Assembly: GCA_022564455.1 (NCBI GenBank)
Contig: JADFLK010000117.1
Span: 1 to 6,847 of the forward strand
Reading direction: 5' to 3'
DNA from: Bacteroidota bacterium
Lineage (GTDB): Bacteria > Bacteroidota > Rhodothermia > Rhodothermales > Rubricoccaceae
DNA: 6,847 nucleotides
The position numbers and the translations under genes are program-made. The notes below the pieces were generated by a model. The model saw only the letters and a program-made list of their open reading frames with translations, searched no databases and was not told where the DNA came from. This document shows, piece after piece, positions 6,079 through 6,847 of the stretch (its first letter is position 1; each line of letters starts with the position of its first letter).

Positions 6079-6847
6079 CTAAACGTGCCGCTCCGCGTGG
6101 TACGACGACCGAACGAGCGGGCCGCTTTCCACGTACTCGATACCCTTCGCCTCTCCGACCTCCTTGTAGTACGCGAAAACGTCAGGGTGTACATATTCCT
6201 CGACGGGAAGGTGCATTTTCGTAGGCTGGAGGTACTGGCCGATGGTCATCACGTTCACGCCATGCGCGGCCAGGTCGTCCATTAGTGAGAAGACCTCCTC
6301 CTCCGTCTCGCCGAGGCCAACCATGATGCCGCTCTTGGTGCGGAGTCCGTGCTCGTCCTTTGCCATCTTGAGAACGTCGAGCGAACGCTGGTAGTCGGCT
6401 TGTGGGCGTACACGCCGATAGAGACGCGGGACGGTCTCGATGTTGTGGTTCAGGAGGTCCGGCTTCTGCTCGAAGATCTTTTCGAGGGCTGGGCGCAGGC
6501 CGCGCATGTCCGGGATGAGCACTTCGATGGTGCAGCCGGGTATTTGCTCGCGGACGAGCCGGATGGTTTCGGCAAAAATCGGGGCGCCGCCGTCCTCGCG
6601 GTCATCGCGGTTAATGGACGTAACCACGACGTGCTTGAGGCCCATCAACCGGGCGGCCTCGGCTACGCGCCGGGGCTCGTCCCAATCGAGGTCCTTGTCC
6701 GTTGGCCGGCCGGTTTGCACCGCGCAGAACGAGCACGAGCGCGTGCAGACGTCCCCGAGAATCATGAACGTGGCCGTTCCTGCCGTCCAGCACCGCCCCA
6801 GGTTTGGGCAACGGGCGGTCTGGCAAACGGGGTGCAGGCCATGCTCT
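6079..6847 (-). CDS. lipA: Lipoyl synthase, radical SAM (partial, N-terminus beyond window)
   Basis: LipA inserts two sulfurs into the protein-bound octanoyl group of lipoyl domains (pyruvate and 2-oxoglutarate dehydrogenases, glycine cleavage H protein), using two 4Fe-4S clusters and S-adenosylmethionine. The visible frame enters at 6846 and gives 255 residues. The auxiliary-cluster cysteines are present in [14 protein letters not shown] (C-X4-C-X5-C; codons 6823-6825, 6808-6810, 6790-6792), then [10 protein letters not shown], then the radical-SAM triad CTRSCSFC (C-X3-C-X2-C; codons 6745-6747, 6733-6735, 6724-6726). [43 protein letters not shown] and TIGQYLQPT follow in the usual order, and the C-terminal RSSY (6100-6111), which supplies the serine ligand, is intact. 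Roughly 35-45 residues are missing upstream, judging from the usual length of about 290. The ATG at 6765 is internal, not the start. The gene is probably functional and co-transcribed with the small lipoprotein gene after it. Confidence 0.96.
   Translation of the reverse strand, partial: EHGLHPVCQTARCPNLGRCWTAGTATFMILGDVCTRSCSFCAVQTGRPTDKDLDWDEPRRVAEAARLMGLKHVVVTSINRDDREDGGAPIFAETIRLVREQIPGCTIEVLIPDMRGLRPALEKIFEQKPDLLNHNIETVPRLYRRVRPQADYQRSLDVLKMAKDEHGLRTKSGIMVGLGETEEEVFSLMDDLAAHGVNVMTIGQYLQPTKMHLPVEEYVHPDVFAYYKEVGEAKGIEYVESGPLVRSSYHAERHV

Noticed and set aside
6611..6826. Minus-strand 71-codon frame inside lipA
   Set aside because: It is a frame-shifted shadow of lipA, whose cysteine motifs fix the true frame through this stretch.

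Overview
This looks like a chromosomal segment from a GC-rich member of the Bacteroidota/Rhodothermota (FCB) lineage. The pointers are an LVIVD-repeat secreted protein with a C-terminal type IX secretion (T9SS) sorting domain, an exported CarboxypepD_reg-like protein, and the scarcity of Shine-Dalgarno sequences. The phylum-level guess is an inference from protein style; no marker gene that would fix the genus is present.

Layout, left to right. Positions 1-84 hold a strong palindromic hairpin. A class I PLP aminotransferase follows on + (85-1269), then, after a short promoter-bearing gap, a 771-residue secreted beta-propeller protein on + (1358-3673). A 110-bp convergent gap (3674-3783) carries two inverted arrays of degenerate 7-nt repeats. 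Nucleoside diphosphate kinase (ndk) is on - (3784-4224). A 204-bp divergent gap separates it from an exported CarboxypepD_reg-like protein of unknown function on + (4429-5619). That gene's stop abuts the stop of a small putative lipoprotein on - (5620-6078). The lipoprotein gene begins directly after the stop of lipoyl synthase, lipA, on - (6079 to beyond the window end). Coding density is high, and no gap between genes exceeds 204 bp.

The genes are not one pathway. ndk (nucleotide balance), lipA (lipoate synthesis) and the aminotransferase are housekeeping; three others encode exported or envelope proteins. The only likely co-transcribed pair is lipA and the small lipoprotein gene.

The most interesting signal is not a gene. 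Several unrelated short tandem repeats, all with a unit of exactly 7 nt, sit at gene boundaries (3713-3781 and 5987-6077). At the second site the tract is a 91-nt mosaic of 13 units in one register, and its translation makes up exactly the first 31 codons of the lipoprotein ORF. The repeat therefore seems to have supplied, or displaced, that gene's start. I found no CRISPR array, tRNA, rRNA, transposase or obvious defence system.
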